Part shown: one piece after another, positions 34,746 through 44,448 of the stretch
How the letters are laid out: each line of letters opens with the position of its first letter
Position numbering within the stretch: the first letter of the stretch is position 1
NCBI GenBank assembly: GCA_002255955.1
Contig: NKIM01000015.1
Span: 48,283-112,282, forward strand
DNA: 64,000 bases
Reading direction: 5' to 3'
DNA from: Burkholderiales bacterium PBB2
GTDB taxonomy: Bacteria; Pseudomonadota; Gammaproteobacteria; Burkholderiales; Burkholderiaceae_C
Translations under genes and position numbers: made by a program
Notes under the pieces: model-generated
Told to the model about the DNA's origin: nothing
The model's database searches: none
What the model saw: only the letters and a program-made list of their open reading frames with translations

Positions 34746-35410
34746 CAGGCGGAGGGGCTGCCCATCAGGTCTTCCAGGCGCAGGCAGCGGTCGGCCCGCT
34801 CGGCGGCGCGTTCGGAATGGGTCACCAGCAGGCAGGCTGCGCCCTGTTCGCGCACCTGGGCCAGCAGCAGATCGAGCACGGCGCTGGCACTGCGGCTGTC
34901 GAGATTGCCGGTGGGTTCATCGGCCAGCACCAGGGCCGGCTTGTGGACCAGGGCGCGGGCGATGGCCACGCGTTGCAGCTGGCCGCCCGAGAGCTGGCGC
35001 GGCAGCCGCTCGCCCAAACTGCCCAAGCCCACGGCATCCAGCATGTCTTGCACGCGCTCGGCATCGGGCCGACCGAGCAGCAGCAAGGGCAGGGCGACGT
35101 TGTCGCGCACGCTCAAATAGGGCAGCACATGAAAGGCCTGGAACACAAAGCCGAGCTGCCGGCGCCGCAGCAGGGCGCGCTCGCCCTCGTTCAGGCCTTC
35201 GAGCTGCTGGCCCAGCAGCTGCACGCTGCCGCTGTCGAGCTCGTCCAGGCCGGCCAGGCAGTTGAGCAAGGTGCTTTTTCCGGAACCCGATTCGCCCAGC
35301 AAGGCCACCAGCTCACCCCGGCGCAGCAGCAAGTCAATGCCCGAGAACACCGGCGTGTGCCCATAGCTCTTGCTGAGGCCGCGGGCCAGCAGCAGGGGCA
35401 GCTCGGTCAT
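34745..35410 (-). CDS. LolD/MacB-type ABC ATPase
   Basis: 221 aa. Walker [13 protein letters not shown]-loop [12 protein letters not shown] (typical of the LolD/MacB branch), signature [17 protein letters not shown], Walker [16 protein letters not shown], and H-loop [14 protein letters not shown]. It powers the FtsX-like permease that begins at its stop codon. Together with the lipocalin-like protein this forms an AttEFGH-like unit. It overlaps miaA by 4 bp. Confidence 0.93.
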   Translation of the reverse strand: MTELPLLLARGLSKSYGHTPVFSGIDLLLRRGELVALLGESGSGKSTLLNCLAGLDELDSGSVQLLGQQLEGLNEGERALLRRRQLGFVFQAFHVLPYLSVRDNVALPLLLLGRPDAERVQDMLDAVGLGSLGERLPRQLSGGQLQRVAIARALVHKPALVLADEPTGNLDSRSASAVLDLLLAQVREQGAACLLVTHSERAAERADRCLRLEDLMGSPSA

Positions 35411-36375
35411 GCCTTCAGCTCCAGGCCATCGGCCTGCAGGATTTTCTGCAGCAGGGCCAGCACTTGCAGCTGCGCTTGCGGGTGATCGCAGGCCACGATC
35501 TGGCGCTGCGGCATGCTGCGCAGCCAGGTGATCTGGCGCTTGGCCAGCTGGCGGGTGGCAGCGCTGCCGCGCTCGGCCAGGGTGCTGAAGTCACCGCTGT
35601 CCAGCGCCTCCCAGGTCTGGCGGTAGCCCACGCAGCGCATGGAGGGCCGGTCCAGGCTGAGGTCGCCGCGTGCGCGCAGGGTTTTCACCTCTTCGATCAG
35701 GCCGTCTTGCAGCATCTGCTCGAAGCGCAGGTCCAGGCGGCGGTGCAGCCAGGCCCGGTCGCTGGGCTCGAGCGAGATCAGGGGCCAGTCCACGCCTTCG
35801 CTGCGCTGCTGGTGCAGCTCGCTCATCGGCCGGCCGGCCAGCTGGCAGACCTCGAGCGCGCGCTGGATGCGCTGCGAATCGAGCGGTGCCAGCCGGGCGG
35901 CGGTGATGGGGTCCAAGCGGGCCAGCTCTTCATGCAGGGCCGGCCAGCCCAGGCGAGCGGCGCGCTCGTCGATCTCGCGGCGCAGCGCCTCGTCGGCCTG
36001 CGGCATGTCGCTCAGGCCATCGAACAAGGCTTTGAAGTAGAGCATGGTGCCGCCCACCAGCAGGGGCAGGCGGCCGCGCGCCAGGATCTCGGCGCTGAGG
36101 CGCCGTGCGTCCGCCACGAACTCGGCCGCCGAGTAGGCCTCGGTCGGCTCGATGACATCAATCAGGTGGTGCGGCACGGCGGCCAGCTCGGCCGGCGTGG
36201 GCTTGGCCGTGCCGATGTCCATGCCGCGATAGACCAGGGCCGAGTCGACGCTGATCACCTCCACAGGCAGAAACTCGGCCGCGGCCAGGGCGGCCGCGGT
36301 CTTGCCCGAACCGGTGGGGCCAGCGATGCAAATGGGCCGGCGAAACACCGCAGGGGCCTGGGCCTGGCTCATCAT
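35407..36375 (-). CDS. miaA: tRNA dimethylallyltransferase MiaA
   Basis: 322 aa from ATG 36375 ([11 protein letters not shown]), or ATG 36372. It adds a dimethylallyl group to A37 of tRNAs that read UNN codons. Marks: P-loop [30 protein letters not shown] (catalytic Asp/Ser region), [21 protein letters not shown], and [19 protein letters not shown]. It starts on the stop codon of the pseudouridine synthase gene (TGATG) and overlaps the ABC ATPase by 4 bp. In many proteobacteria miaA sits next to mutL, as it does here apart from one gene. Confidence 0.96.
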   Translation of the reverse strand: MMSQAQAPAVFRRPICIAGPTGSGKTAAALAAAEFLPVEVISVDSALVYRGMDIGTAKPTPAELAAVPHHLIDVIEPTEAYSAAEFVADARRLSAEILARGRLPLLVGGTMLYFKALFDGLSDMPQADEALRREIDERAARLGWPALHEELARLDPITAARLAPLDSQRIQRALEVCQLAGRPMSELHQQRSEGVDWPLISLEPSDRAWLHRRLDLRFEQMLQDGLIEEVKTLRARGDLSLDRPSMRCVGYRQTWEALDSGDFSTLAERGSAATRQLAKRQITWLRSMPQRQIVACDHPQAQLQVLALLQKILQADGLELKA

Positions 36376-38156
36376 CAGTCGAAACGCTCCCAGGGGGTCA
36401 GGAAGCGCCACTGGCCGACCGGCAGATTGCCCAGATTGATGCGGCCGATGCGTACGCGCTTGAGGCCCACCACCTTGAGGCCGACCAACTCGCACATGCG
36501 GCGGATCTGGCGCTTGCGGCCCTCACGCAGCACAAAGCGCAGCTGGTCTTCGTTCTGCCAGCTGACCTTGGCCGGTTTCAGCTGCACGCCGTCCAGCTCC
36601 AGGCCGTGGTTGAGCAGGGCCAGGTCTTCGGCCGGCAGGCGGCCGTCTTCGCTCTTGACGCCGTTGCGGCCCTGGTACTCGACGCGCACCAGGTATTCCT
36701 TCTCGACTGTGGACTCCTCGCCGATTAGCAGCTTGGCGATGCGGCCGTCCTGGGTCAGCACCAGCAGGCCGGTGGAGTCGATGTCCAGGCGCCCGGCCGG
36801 GGCCAGGCCGCGGCTGTGGCCGATGTGGTACTTGATGCCCGAGCTGTCTTCGCTCCACTGCGCATCGGACTTGATCAGCACCGAGGCGGGCTCGTAGCCG
36901 TCTTCGGCCTGGCCGGAGACATAGCCGATGGGCTTGTGCAGCAGGATGGTGACGCGCTTGGCCTGCTCCTTGTGGGCCAGCGGGTCGACCTCGATCTTGG
37001 CATCGGGCTTGACGCGCTGGCCCAGCACGGCCAGCTTGCCGTCCACGCGCACCCAGCCGGCGGCGATCCATTCATCGGCTTCGCGGCGCGAGGCCAGGCC
37101 GAGCACGCCCATCTGCTTGGACAGGCGCACGCCTTCGCTGTTGGCGTCGACAAAGACCTCGTCGCGGTCGTCCCCGTCGTCGCCTTCATCGAGCTGGCGG
37201 CGCAGCTTGGCCGCCGCTTCGCGCAGATGCGCGGGCAGCTGTTCGCCGGCGCGGCTTTGCGCGCTGGGCCGGGGGGTGTTGTAGCCCGGGCCGCCGCTGT
37301 GGCGGCGCTGGTCCTGGCGGGCGAACTCGGGCCGAGCCTCGTTGCTGCCCGGGCGCTGGTTCTCGCGCGGGGCATCACGGTAGCCTTCTCGGTAGCTGTC
37401 TCGGTAACCGCCGCGGGGCTCGCCGCGTGGGCCGCCAAATCCGCCGCCCGAGCCTCCACCAAAGCCACCACCTTCGCGGCGCGGTTCTTGGGCGTAGCTG
37501 GGGCGCTGGCCTTGCCAACGGTCTTCGCGCGGGCCGGGGGCGCCACGCTCATCAGGGTGGCGGCGCGGGCCTTGCGGGGCCTGGCCGAAACCGGGGCGGC
37601 GGTCCTCGTAACGCGGACGCTGCGCGTCCCGTGAATCCCGTGAATCACGGAACTCGGGTCGGCCGCCGCCGTCGCGGCGCGGGTCGGGACGGCCCTCGTA
37701 ACGGGGGGCAGAGCGGTTGTCGAAACGGTTGTCGCCGCGGTTGTCGCCTCGATGGTCGAAGCGTCCCTCGTTGCGGCCTTCGAATCGGCCGTCATTTCGG
37801 CCCTCATTTCGTCCGTCACCGCGGCCTTCGCTCCGGCCCTCATGCCGGCTCTCGAATCGCGGGCCTTCGTTGCGCCAGCCATCGCGTGCCGGCGGGCGTT
37901 GACCCGGGCCACCGGGGCCGCTCGGACGCTCAGCACGCGGACGGTCCGTGTCGCCGTAGCGCTGCGTCTTCTTTTGCTCGCGCTGTTCGAACTGGGCCTG
38001 GCGCTGCTCGCGCTCGGCCTTGGCGGCTTCAATGCTTTGGCGCGGTCGCGACACGCCTTTGCCGCGGATGGGCGCGCGGCGCTCGCCATCGGCATTGCGT
38101 TTGTTGCCGGAACCGGGCGGGCCTGCAGTCTTCTTGTTGAGTTTCAAAGTGGCCAT
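36375..38156 (-). CDS. RsuA/RluB/RluF-family pseudouridine synthase with long RG-rich tail
   Basis: 593 aa, about twice the family length. Residues 1-335 are almost wholly Arg, Gly, Asp, Glu, Asn and Pro with short repeats ([32 protein letters not shown]), surely disordered and RNA-binding in character. An S4 domain follows ([20 protein letters not shown]), then the catalytic domain with [14 protein letters not shown] (active Asp), KEYLVRVEY, and [20 protein letters not shown]. The C-terminal part looks closest to RluF/RluB, which modify helix 89-93 positions in 23S rRNA; which one cannot be decided by eye. Confidence 0.9.
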   Translation of the reverse strand: MATLKLNKKTAGPPGSGNKRNADGERRAPIRGKGVSRPRQSIEAAKAEREQRQAQFEQREQKKTQRYGDTDRPRAERPSGPGGPGQRPPARDGWRNEGPRFESRHEGRSEGRGDGRNEGRNDGRFEGRNEGRFDHRGDNRGDNRFDNRSAPRYEGRPDPRRDGGGRPEFRDSRDSRDAQRPRYEDRRPGFGQAPQGPRRHPDERGAPGPREDRWQGQRPSYAQEPRREGGGFGGGSGGGFGGPRGEPRGGYRDSYREGYRDAPRENQRPGSNEARPEFARQDQRRHSGGPGYNTPRPSAQSRAGEQLPAHLREAAAKLRRQLDEGDDGDDRDEVFVDANSEGVRLSKQMGVLGLASRREADEWIAAGWVRVDGKLAVLGQRVKPDAKIEVDPLAHKEQAKRVTILLHKPIGYVSGQAEDGYEPASVLIKSDAQWSEDSSGIKYHIGHSRGLAPAGRLDIDSTGLLVLTQDGRIAKLLIGEESTVEKEYLVRVEYQGRNGVKSEDGRLPAEDLALLNHGLELDGVQLKPAKVSWQNEDQLRFVLREGRKRQIRRMCELVGLKVVGLKRVRIGRINLGNLPVGQWRFLTPWERFD

Positions 38157-38243
38157 GATGCCTCCGGGGTTCCGTCGAAAAAAGAGAGAAAGAAAGTCAA
38201 GGAAAAGCGAGCCCTCGCGCGCACTGGGCGCCAGCGACGGGGC

Positions 38244-40232
38244 TCAGCGCCCGCGCAGGAAGAGCGCGTCCAGCTCACGCATGCTGAGCTGGCGCCAGGT
38301 CGGTCGCCCATGATTGCATTGATCGGCGCGTTCGGTGCGCTCCATATCGCGCAACAAGGCGTTCATTTCGTCCAGACTGAGCTGGCGGTTGGCCCGCACC
38401 GCGCCGCGGCAGGCCATGGTGGCCAGGATTTCGTGCTGGGCGCGCTCGATGGCGTGGCTGGCATCGAACTGCGCCAGCTCGGCCAGCACGCCTCGGGCCA
38501 GCTCGACCACATCACCGCCAGCCAGGGCCGCCGGGCGCGCGCGCACCGCCAGCATCTTGGCCGAGAGCGGCGCCACATCGAGGCCCAGGCGCTGCAGGGC
38601 CTCGGCGTGCGCCTCGGCTGTGGCGATCTCCTGGGCCGTGGCGGCGAAGGTGACGGGGATCAGGAGCGGCTGAGATTCAATTGCCGCCGCACCCAGGCTG
38701 GCCTTGAGCCGCTCGTAGACCACGCGCTCGTGGGCAGCATGCATGTCGACGATGACCAGGCCCTGGGCGTTCTCGGCCAGCACATAAACGCCCTGGATCT
38801 GGGCAATCGCCCGGCCCAGGGGCCATTCGTGCTCGGGCAGGGGCGTGCCGCTGCGAACAGCCTGGCCGTCGGCGCTGGGCGCCCCGGGTGCGAGGTCAGG
38901 TCTTGCGGGCTCGGCAGCAGCGTTGGCATGGCTGGCCGTGCTGTAGCTGAAGGCCGGTGCCGTCTGGCCGTAGAGCGTGGCCACCTCGGCCAGGCCCAGC
39001 GAGGCCTGCTTGTTGCTGCGCCAGCTGGGCGTGCCCGCGTAGAGCGGCGGGCTGGCCTCGGCGGCCTGTGGGCTTGCGGCGTGTTGAGCGGGCTGGAACC
39101 AGGCGGGGGTGCTGCCCGGCGCGGTGCGAACGGTCGGTGGCTCGGCGTCGCCCGCCGCTGGTGACGTGACTTCCGCTGAACGCGAAGCGGCCAGCGCGTC
39201 CTGCACGGCATAGCGCACGCGCTGGTGCACCTCGCGGCCGTCGCGGAAGCGGACCTCGATCTTGGTCGGGTGCACATTGACATCGACCCGGTCGGGGGCG
39301 ATCTCGATGAAGAGCACATAGCAGGGCTGGCGGTGGCCGTGCAGCACGTCCTCGTAGGCGGAGCGGATGCCGTGGGCGATCAGCTTGTCGCGCACATAGC
39401 GGCCGTTGACGTAGACATACTGCATGTCGGCGCGGCTGCGCGCCGCCTCGGGCAGGCCGGCGCGGCCGTAGATGCACAGCGGGCCGTTCTCGGCATAGAC
39501 CGGCCGGCTCTCGGCCATGAATTCGTCCCCGAGCACATCGGCCAGTCGCGCTTCCGAGCTGCCGGAGCGCCATTGCTCGACCAGCTTGCCTTCGTGCCAG
39601 ACGGTGAAGCCGACATCGGGCCGGGCCAGGGCGTGGCGGCGCACGGATTCCAGGCAATGGGCCAGCTCGGTGGCGTCGGTTTTCAGGAACTTGCGGCGGG
39701 CCGGGGTGCTGAAGAAGAGCTCGCGCACCTCGACGCTGGTGCCGCGCGAGCGGGCGGCGGGCACCAGCTCGCCTGAGCGGGCATCCAGACGGTGGGCATG
39801 GGCGGCACCGGCAAAGCGGCTGGCCACCGACATCTCGGCCACCGAAGAGATGGCGGCCAGAGCCTCACCGCGGAAGCCCATGGTGGCCACCGATTCCAGC
39901 TCGTCCAGCGAGCGGATCTTGCTGGTGGCGTGGCGCTTGAGCGCCAGGGGCAGCTCTTCAGCGGGGATGCCCAGACCGTCGTCCTCCACCACGATGGCGC
40001 GCACGCCGCCCGCCATCAGCTTGACCTGGATCTGGCTGGCGCCCGCGTCCAGGGCGTTGTCCACCAGCTCACGCACGACCGAGGCCGGCCGCTCCACCAC
40101 CTCGCCGGCGGCGATCTGGCTGATCAGTTCATCGGGGAGCTCGCGAATAGCGCGGCGAGGGGCCGCCGGAGCGGGGCTGTCGGGGGCGGACGCAGCAGAG
40201 GAGGGAGAAGACTCGGGGGTGGAAACATCCAT
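38244..40232 (-). CDS. mutL: DNA mismatch repair protein MutL
   Basis: 662 aa. N-terminal GHKL ATPase: LISQIAAGEVVERPASVV, ELVDNALDAGASQI, EDDGLGI, TMGFRGEALAAI and RGTSVEVRELFFSTPARRKFL. A disordered Pro/Ala linker spans about 350-470. The C-terminal dimerisation domain keeps VIVDMHAAHERVVYE (a D-M-H-A-x2-E-x4-E endonuclease motif), CRGAVRANRQ and CNHGRPTW (metal-site motifs), so this is the endonuclease-type MutL found in species without MutH. It couples MutS mismatch recognition to strand removal. Confidence 0.96.
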   Translation of the reverse strand: MDVSTPESSPSSAASAPDSPAPAAPRRAIRELPDELISQIAAGEVVERPASVVRELVDNALDAGASQIQVKLMAGGVRAIVVEDDGLGIPAEELPLALKRHATSKIRSLDELESVATMGFRGEALAAISSVAEMSVASRFAGAAHAHRLDARSGELVPAARSRGTSVEVRELFFSTPARRKFLKTDATELAHCLESVRRHALARPDVGFTVWHEGKLVEQWRSGSSEARLADVLGDEFMAESRPVYAENGPLCIYGRAGLPEAARSRADMQYVYVNGRYVRDKLIAHGIRSAYEDVLHGHRQPCYVLFIEIAPDRVDVNVHPTKIEVRFRDGREVHQRVRYAVQDALAASRSAEVTSPAAGDAEPPTVRTAPGSTPAWFQPAQHAASPQAAEASPPLYAGTPSWRSNKQASLGLAEVATLYGQTAPAFSYSTASHANAAAEPARPDLAPGAPSADGQAVRSGTPLPEHEWPLGRAIAQIQGVYVLAENAQGLVIVDMHAAHERVVYERLKASLGAAAIESQPLLIPVTFAATAQEIATAEAHAEALQRLGLDVAPLSAKMLAVRARPAALAGGDVVELARGVLAELAQFDASHAIERAQHEILATMACRGAVRANRQLSLDEMNALLRDMERTERADQCNHGRPTWRQLSMRELDALFLRGR

Positions 40233-40259
40233 GCCGCTATTGTAAGAAGGCCCCGCGAC

Positions 40260-41087
40260 TCAGCCGGGCAGACGGGCCAGAAAGGCCGCCAAAGCCGTGT
40301 TGAAAGCCTCGGGCGCCTCCAGCGAGGGCAGGTGGGCCACGCCCGGCATGACCGTGCCGCGGGCACCCGGGATGCGCGCCACCATGGCCTCGCAGCGCGG
40401 GAAGAAGTAGCCCAGATCCAGATCGCCCCAGAGCAGCTCGGTCGGGGCGCTGATCTGCTCCAGCCGCGGCCAGCTGGGTTCGGCCTCGAGGGCTGTGCCC
40501 GGCGGCGTGGCGCGCAGCATGCGATCGTCCATGTCGAGGAAGAGCGCGCGTGCCGCGCCGCTGACACGGCCGGCCGGGCTTCGGGGCCCGTCCAGCCAGA
40601 GGGCGGCCAGGGCCTCGTTGGCGGCAGCGAGATCGCCGGCTTCGTAGGCGGCATCGGCTGCCACGTCCATGGCCTGTTCCTGCGCGGTGAGCTCCGGTGC
40701 CGGGACCCCATTGACCGCCGGCGCCACCAGAAAGAGTCCGGCCACGCGCTCGGGGCGATCGAGCGCCGCCTCCAGCGCCAAGCGCCCGCCCAAGGAGCAG
40801 CCCACCAGCACGGCGCGAGACAAGCCCGCGGCGTCCATCACGGCCCACAGATCGGCCAGATGAGAGAACTGCGCCGTCTGTTCGATCTCAACGCCTCCGT
40901 AGCCGCGCCGGTCATAGGCCAGCACCGTGCGCTCGGCGGCAAAGGTCTCGAGCTGGGCCAGCCAGAGCCGGTGATCGCAGACGCCGGCATGCAAAAACAC
41001 CAGTGGCGGGAGCTTGGAGCTGGGATGGCGGCGCAGGCATGCGGGCAGGCGGGCGCCCGGGACTTGAAACGAAACAGCAGGGCTCAT
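40260..41087 (-). CDS. Alpha/beta hydrolase
   Basis: 275 aa from ATG 41087 (MSPAVSFQVPG). The catalytic triad is readable: nucleophile Ser in VGCSLGGRLAL, acid Asp in LLWGDLDLGY, and His in GVAHLPSLEAP. The oxyanion region is FLHAGVCDHRLW and the fold motif YDRRGYGG. A helical cap lies at about 130-190. Substrate not predictable. It stands after mutL on the same strand with 28 bp between. Confidence 0.88.
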   Translation of the reverse strand: MSPAVSFQVPGARLPACLRRHPSSKLPPLVFLHAGVCDHRLWLAQLETFAAERTVLAYDRRGYGGVEIEQTAQFSHLADLWAVMDAAGLSRAVLVGCSLGGRLALEAALDRPERVAGLFLVAPAVNGVPAPELTAQEQAMDVAADAAYEAGDLAAANEALAALWLDGPRSPAGRVSGAARALFLDMDDRMLRATPPGTALEAEPSWPRLEQISAPTELLWGDLDLGYFFPRCEAMVARIPGARGTVMPGVAHLPSLEAPEAFNTALAAFLARLPG

Positions 41088-41223
41088 GGCGAGGGCAGGC
41101 AGGGCTGAAAATCGAGGTGTCATTCTGGCCGAGCGCAGCCCGGGCCGGCCGGGGCTTGTGCGCATGGCGGGCCGGGGTTGACGTCACCAAGTTGGCATCG
41201 GGCCGGCCCCATAATGCGCCGCC

Positions 41224-41874
41224 ATGGAACTGCTCACCTTCTTGATCGACTTCATCGTCCATGTGGACAAACACATTGCCGCCTTCGTGGCCAGCTATGG
41301 CGCCTGGGTCTATGCGCTGCTATTTTTGATCCTGTTCGTGGAGACCGGCGTCGTGGTGATGCCTTTTCTTCCAGGCGACTCGCTGTTGTTTGTCGTTGGC
41401 GCCTTGTGCGGTGCTGGCCTGATCAGCCTGCCCCTGGTCTTGGTGGTGATGCTGGTGGCGGCCATTCTGGGCGACCAGTGCAACTACATGATCGGCCGCT
41501 ACTTCGGCCCCAAGGTGTTTCAGTGGGAGCAGTCGCGCTTTTTCAACCGACGCGCCTTCGATGCGGCCCATGCGTTTTACGAGCGCCATGGTGGCATCAC
41601 CATCGTGCTGGCGCGCTTCATGCCTTTCGTGCGCACCTTTGCGCCCTTTGTGGCCGGCGTGGCGGCCATGAGCCGCGCCAAGTTCAGCGCCTACAACATC
41701 ATCGGTGCCCTCATCTGGGTGCTGGGCATCACCTTGCTGGGCTATGCCTTTGGCAACCTCGCCTGGGTGCAGGCCAATTTCTCCAAGATCATCTGGGCCA
41801 TGATCCTGATCCCGGGCGTGCTGGCCATTGCCGGCGGCCTCCGCGCCAAGAAAGCGCCGCCGCAGGCGTCCTGA
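41224..41874 (+). CDS. DedA-family membrane protein
   Basis: 216 aa with about five hydrophobic segments. DedA marks: ETGVVVMPFLPGDSLLF (the E-x-x-x-x-x-x-P-x-P-G-D motif), GDQCNYMIGRYFG, ARFMPFVRTFAPFVAG (the R-F-x-P-x-x-R motif) and YNIIGALIWV. Family members are proposed undecaprenyl-phosphate or phospholipid flippases that depend on the proton gradient. Start ATG 41224 follows a purine-poor leader. The 265 bp after it, before livK, carry GC-rich palindromes and no gene. Confidence 0.92.
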   Translation: MELLTFLIDFIVHVDKHIAAFVASYGAWVYALLFLILFVETGVVVMPFLPGDSLLFVVGALCGAGLISLPLVLVVMLVAAILGDQCNYMIGRYFGPKVFQWEQSRFFNRRAFDAAHAFYERHGGITIVLARFMPFVRTFAPFVAGVAAMSRAKFSAYNIIGALIWVLGITLLGYAFGNLAWVQANFSKIIWAMILIPGVLAIAGGLRAKKAPPQAS

Positions 41875-41972
41875 TCCCGTCTCAGCCGCGCTGCAGCGCG
41901 GCTCGCGCCGAACCCAGAATCAGGCTCGGCGCGGCAAGTTCTTGCCCCTCGATTGACCCCGCTGACCTCTTA

Positions 41973-42022
41973 CGTCAGGCTGACGCGGCTCGTCCGGACT
42001 TTCCTGTACGTGAAGCCACGTA
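41973..42022 (+). promoter_or_regulatory. Two inverted repeats ahead of the branched-chain amino-acid operon
   Basis: CGTCAG-G-CTGACG (41973-41985) and TACGTG-AAGC-CACGTA (42007-42022), both perfect, lie 118-167 bp before the livK start. They could be operators or leader structures. No regulator gene is adjacent, so this is a weak call. Confidence 0.35.
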
Positions 42023-42139
42023 GTGGCAGGGCCGGCGGCTCTGGCATTGTCTGCACCTGTGGGATGGCGCGCCTGCCGCACGGCAGCGCCTTCGCCTCCC
42101 GCCGCAGTCCACCGCAGCATCACACATCGAGAGGCAAGC

Positions 42140-43393
42140 ATGACGACGATCCCCAAGACAGCAACGCGCGCATTGAGCATGGTGGCATGGGCTGCGGCCC
42201 TCAGCCTGGGCTCCACGGCCTGGGCGGCCGACCCGATCAAGATCGGCGTGTCCGGCCCCTTCACCGGCGGTTCTTCGTCCATGGGCGTCAGCATGCGCGA
42301 TGGCGTGCGACTGGCCGCGGATGAGATCAACAAATCGGGCGGCGTTCTGGGCCGGCAGATCCAGCTGGTCGAGCGTGACGACGAAGCCAAGAACGAGCGC
42401 GGCGTGCAGATCGCCCAGGAGCTGATCAACAAGGAAAAAGTTGTGGCCACCGTGGGCTACATCAACACCGGTGTGGCCCTGGCCTCGCAGCGCTTCTACC
42501 AGGACGCCAAGATCCCGGTCATGAACAATGTGGCGACCGGCTCCTTGATCACCCATCAATTCGACAGCCAGCCGGAGAACTACATCTTCCGCAACGCCGC
42601 CCATGACAGCATCCAGGCGCCGATGATTGTGGAAGAGGCCATCACCCGCCGTGGTTTCAAGAAGGTGGCCATCCTCGCTGACTCCACCAACTACGGTCAA
42701 CTCGGCCGTGCCGACTTGGAAAAGGCGCTGGAGCTCAAGGGCGTCAAGCCGGTGGCGATCGAGAAGTTCAACATCAAGGACGTCGACATGACGGCCCAGC
42801 TGCTCAAGGCCAAGGAGGCCGGCGCCGAGGCGGTGCTGACCTACGGCATCGGGCCCGAGCTGGCCCAGATCGCCAACGGCATGACCAAGCTGGGCTGGAA
42901 GGTGCCGATGATCGGCAGCTGGACCCTGTCCATGGCCAACTACATCGACAACGCTGGCCCGGGCGGTGAAGGCGCCCGCATGCCGCAGACCTTCATCCAG
43001 GAGCCGACCACGCCCAAGCGCCAGAGCTTCATCATCAACTACCTCAAGACCTTCAACCCCAAGAACGCCCGCATCGACTCGCCGGTGTCGGCCGCTCAGG
43101 GCTATGACTCGATCTATCTGCTGGCCGCGGCGATCAAGCAGGCCGGCGGCACCGAAGGCCCCAAGATCAAGGCCGCTCTCGAGGACCTGAAGGCACCGGT
43201 GGAAGGCGTGGTCACCACCTACAACAAGCCCTTCACCAAGACCGACCATGAGGCCATCACCGCCAACATCCCGGTCTTCGGTGAGGTCAAGGGCCAGCGC
43301 GTGATCTACGCCTACGAAAGCGACTTCAAGAAGGCGTCGGAAGTGCGCGTCAAAGACCCCAACGCCAAGGGCGCGCTGAACAGCAAGAAGTAA
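42140..43393 (+). CDS. livK: Branched-chain amino-acid ABC transporter, periplasmic binding protein
   Basis: 417 aa from ATG 42140, with GAGAGG 5 bp before it. Signal peptide ends STAWAAD. The mature part is a type I periplasmic binding protein: IKIGVSGPFTGGSSSMGVS, GVRLAADEINKSGG, FRNAAHDSIQAPM and AAQGYDSIYLLAAAI. It delivers a small amphipathic ligand (branched-chain amino acid or similar) to the permease encoded next. The symbol is by context; the ligand has not been shown. Confidence 0.9.
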   Translation: MTTIPKTATRALSMVAWAAALSLGSTAWAADPIKIGVSGPFTGGSSSMGVSMRDGVRLAADEINKSGGVLGRQIQLVERDDEAKNERGVQIAQELINKEKVVATVGYINTGVALASQRFYQDAKIPVMNNVATGSLITHQFDSQPENYIFRNAAHDSIQAPMIVEEAITRRGFKKVAILADSTNYGQLGRADLEKALELKGVKPVAIEKFNIKDVDMTAQLLKAKEAGAEAVLTYGIGPELAQIANGMTKLGWKVPMIGSWTLSMANYIDNAGPGGEGARMPQTFIQEPTTPKRQSFIINYLKTFNPKNARIDSPVSAAQGYDSIYLLAAAIKQAGGTEGPKIKAALEDLKAPVEGVVTTYNKPFTKTDHEAITANIPVFGEVKGQRVIYAYESDFKKASEVRVKDPNAKGALNSKK

Positions 43394-43441
43394 GAAGAAG
43401 GAAGAGAAAGAAGAGGCCTGGGCGCGCAACGCCGCTCAGGC

Positions 43442-43493
43442 CGCGCCGAGTTGCAAGCACCGCAGCCATGCGGTGGCGCCCGGCGCGCTTTTT
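43442..43493 (+). terminator. Branched hairpin with T tract between livK and livH
   Basis: Outer 7-bp stem CGCGCCG (43442-43448) with CGGCGCG (43481-43487), inner 7-bp hairpin CACCGCA/TGCGGTG (43458-43475), then CTTTTTC. It follows the binding-protein gene by 48 bp and would partly end transcription or protect its mRNA, giving more binding protein than permease. Confidence 0.6.
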
Positions 43494-43565
43494 CTTGATT
43501 GATGTGCCTTGTCTGTCCCCCGTGGCCGCCGCCTTGGTCGGCGCGGGTTCACCTGGACGCCCGCC

Positions 43566-44441
43566 ATGCAGATCCTCACCCAACTCGTGTTCAGCGGCAT
43601 CGCCCTGGGCATGATTTATGCCGTCATTGCCTTCGGTTACCAGCTGACCTTTGCCACCTCGGACACCCTGAACTTCGGCCAGGGCGAGGCCCTGATGCTG
43701 GGTGCCCTGGTGGGCTTGTCCCTGGTGGGCTTCGGGCTCAACTACTGGCTGATGATTCCTCTGGTGTGCCTGTTCGGCGTGCTGCAGGGCGCCGTGGTGG
43801 AGCGCATCGGCGTGCGACCCGCCATCAAGATGAAGTCCGAGTTTGGCTGGATCATGTCCACCATCGCCCTGGGCATCATCTTCAAGAACGTGGCCGAGAA
43901 CGTCTGGGGCCGCGATGACCTGAAGTTCCCTTCGCCCCTGCCCGAGGCGCCGATGAAGTTCCTCGGCGCCAACATTCTGCCCATGGAGCTGCTGGTGGTG
44001 GTGGGCGCGCTGCTGATGATGCTGGCGGTGGAGCTGTTCAACCGCCGCTCCATCTACGGCCGCGCCGTGGTGGCCACCTTCAACGACCGTGACGCGGCCA
44101 AGCTGATGGGCATCAACACCGGCTTGGTGATCACCTTCTCTTACGGCCTGTCCTCGCTGACCGCGGCCTTTGCCGGCGTGCTGATCGCGCCGCTGACCCT
44201 GACCGGCGCCACCATGGGCTCGGTGCTGGGGCTCAAGGCCTTTGCCGTGGCCATCATCGGTGGTTTGACCAGCGGCATGGGCATCGTCGTCGGCGGCATC
44301 ATCCTCGGCGTCGCCGAGACCACCACCGGCTACTACCTGTCCACCGGCTACAAGGATGTGCCGGGCCTGGTGCTGCTGCTGATCGTGCTGGCCCTCAAGC
44401 CGGCCGGTCTCTTCGGCAAGACCGCGATCAAGAAGGTGTGA
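43566..44441 (+). CDS. livH: Branched-chain amino-acid ABC transporter permease LivH
   Basis: 291 aa with about eight membrane segments. Marks: IALGMIYAVIAFGYQLTF, LNFGQGEALMLGAL, GRAVVATFNDRDAAKLMGIN (the cytoplasmic EAA-like loop), GSVLGLKAFAVAIIGGL and GMGIVVGGIILGV. It pairs with the LivM part of the next protein. Start ATG 43566 (MQILTQLVFSG) fits the family; the codons upstream in frame are non-homologous. Confidence 0.92.
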   Translation: MQILTQLVFSGIALGMIYAVIAFGYQLTFATSDTLNFGQGEALMLGALVGLSLVGFGLNYWLMIPLVCLFGVLQGAVVERIGVRPAIKMKSEFGWIMSTIALGIIFKNVAENVWGRDDLKFPSPLPEAPMKFLGANILPMELLVVVGALLMMLAVELFNRRSIYGRAVVATFNDRDAAKLMGINTGLVITFSYGLSSLTAAFAGVLIAPLTLTGATMGSVLGLKAFAVAIIGGLTSGMGIVVGGIILGVAETTTGYYLSTGYKDVPGLVLLLIVLALKPAGLFGKTAIKKV

Positions 44442-44448
44442 GCCGACG

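Noticed and set aside
37680..37900. Repeats that could be mistaken for a CRISPR array
   Set aside because: Units are short, in frame and directly next to each other without unique spacers; they encode the Arg-Gly-Asp tail of the pseudouridine synthase.
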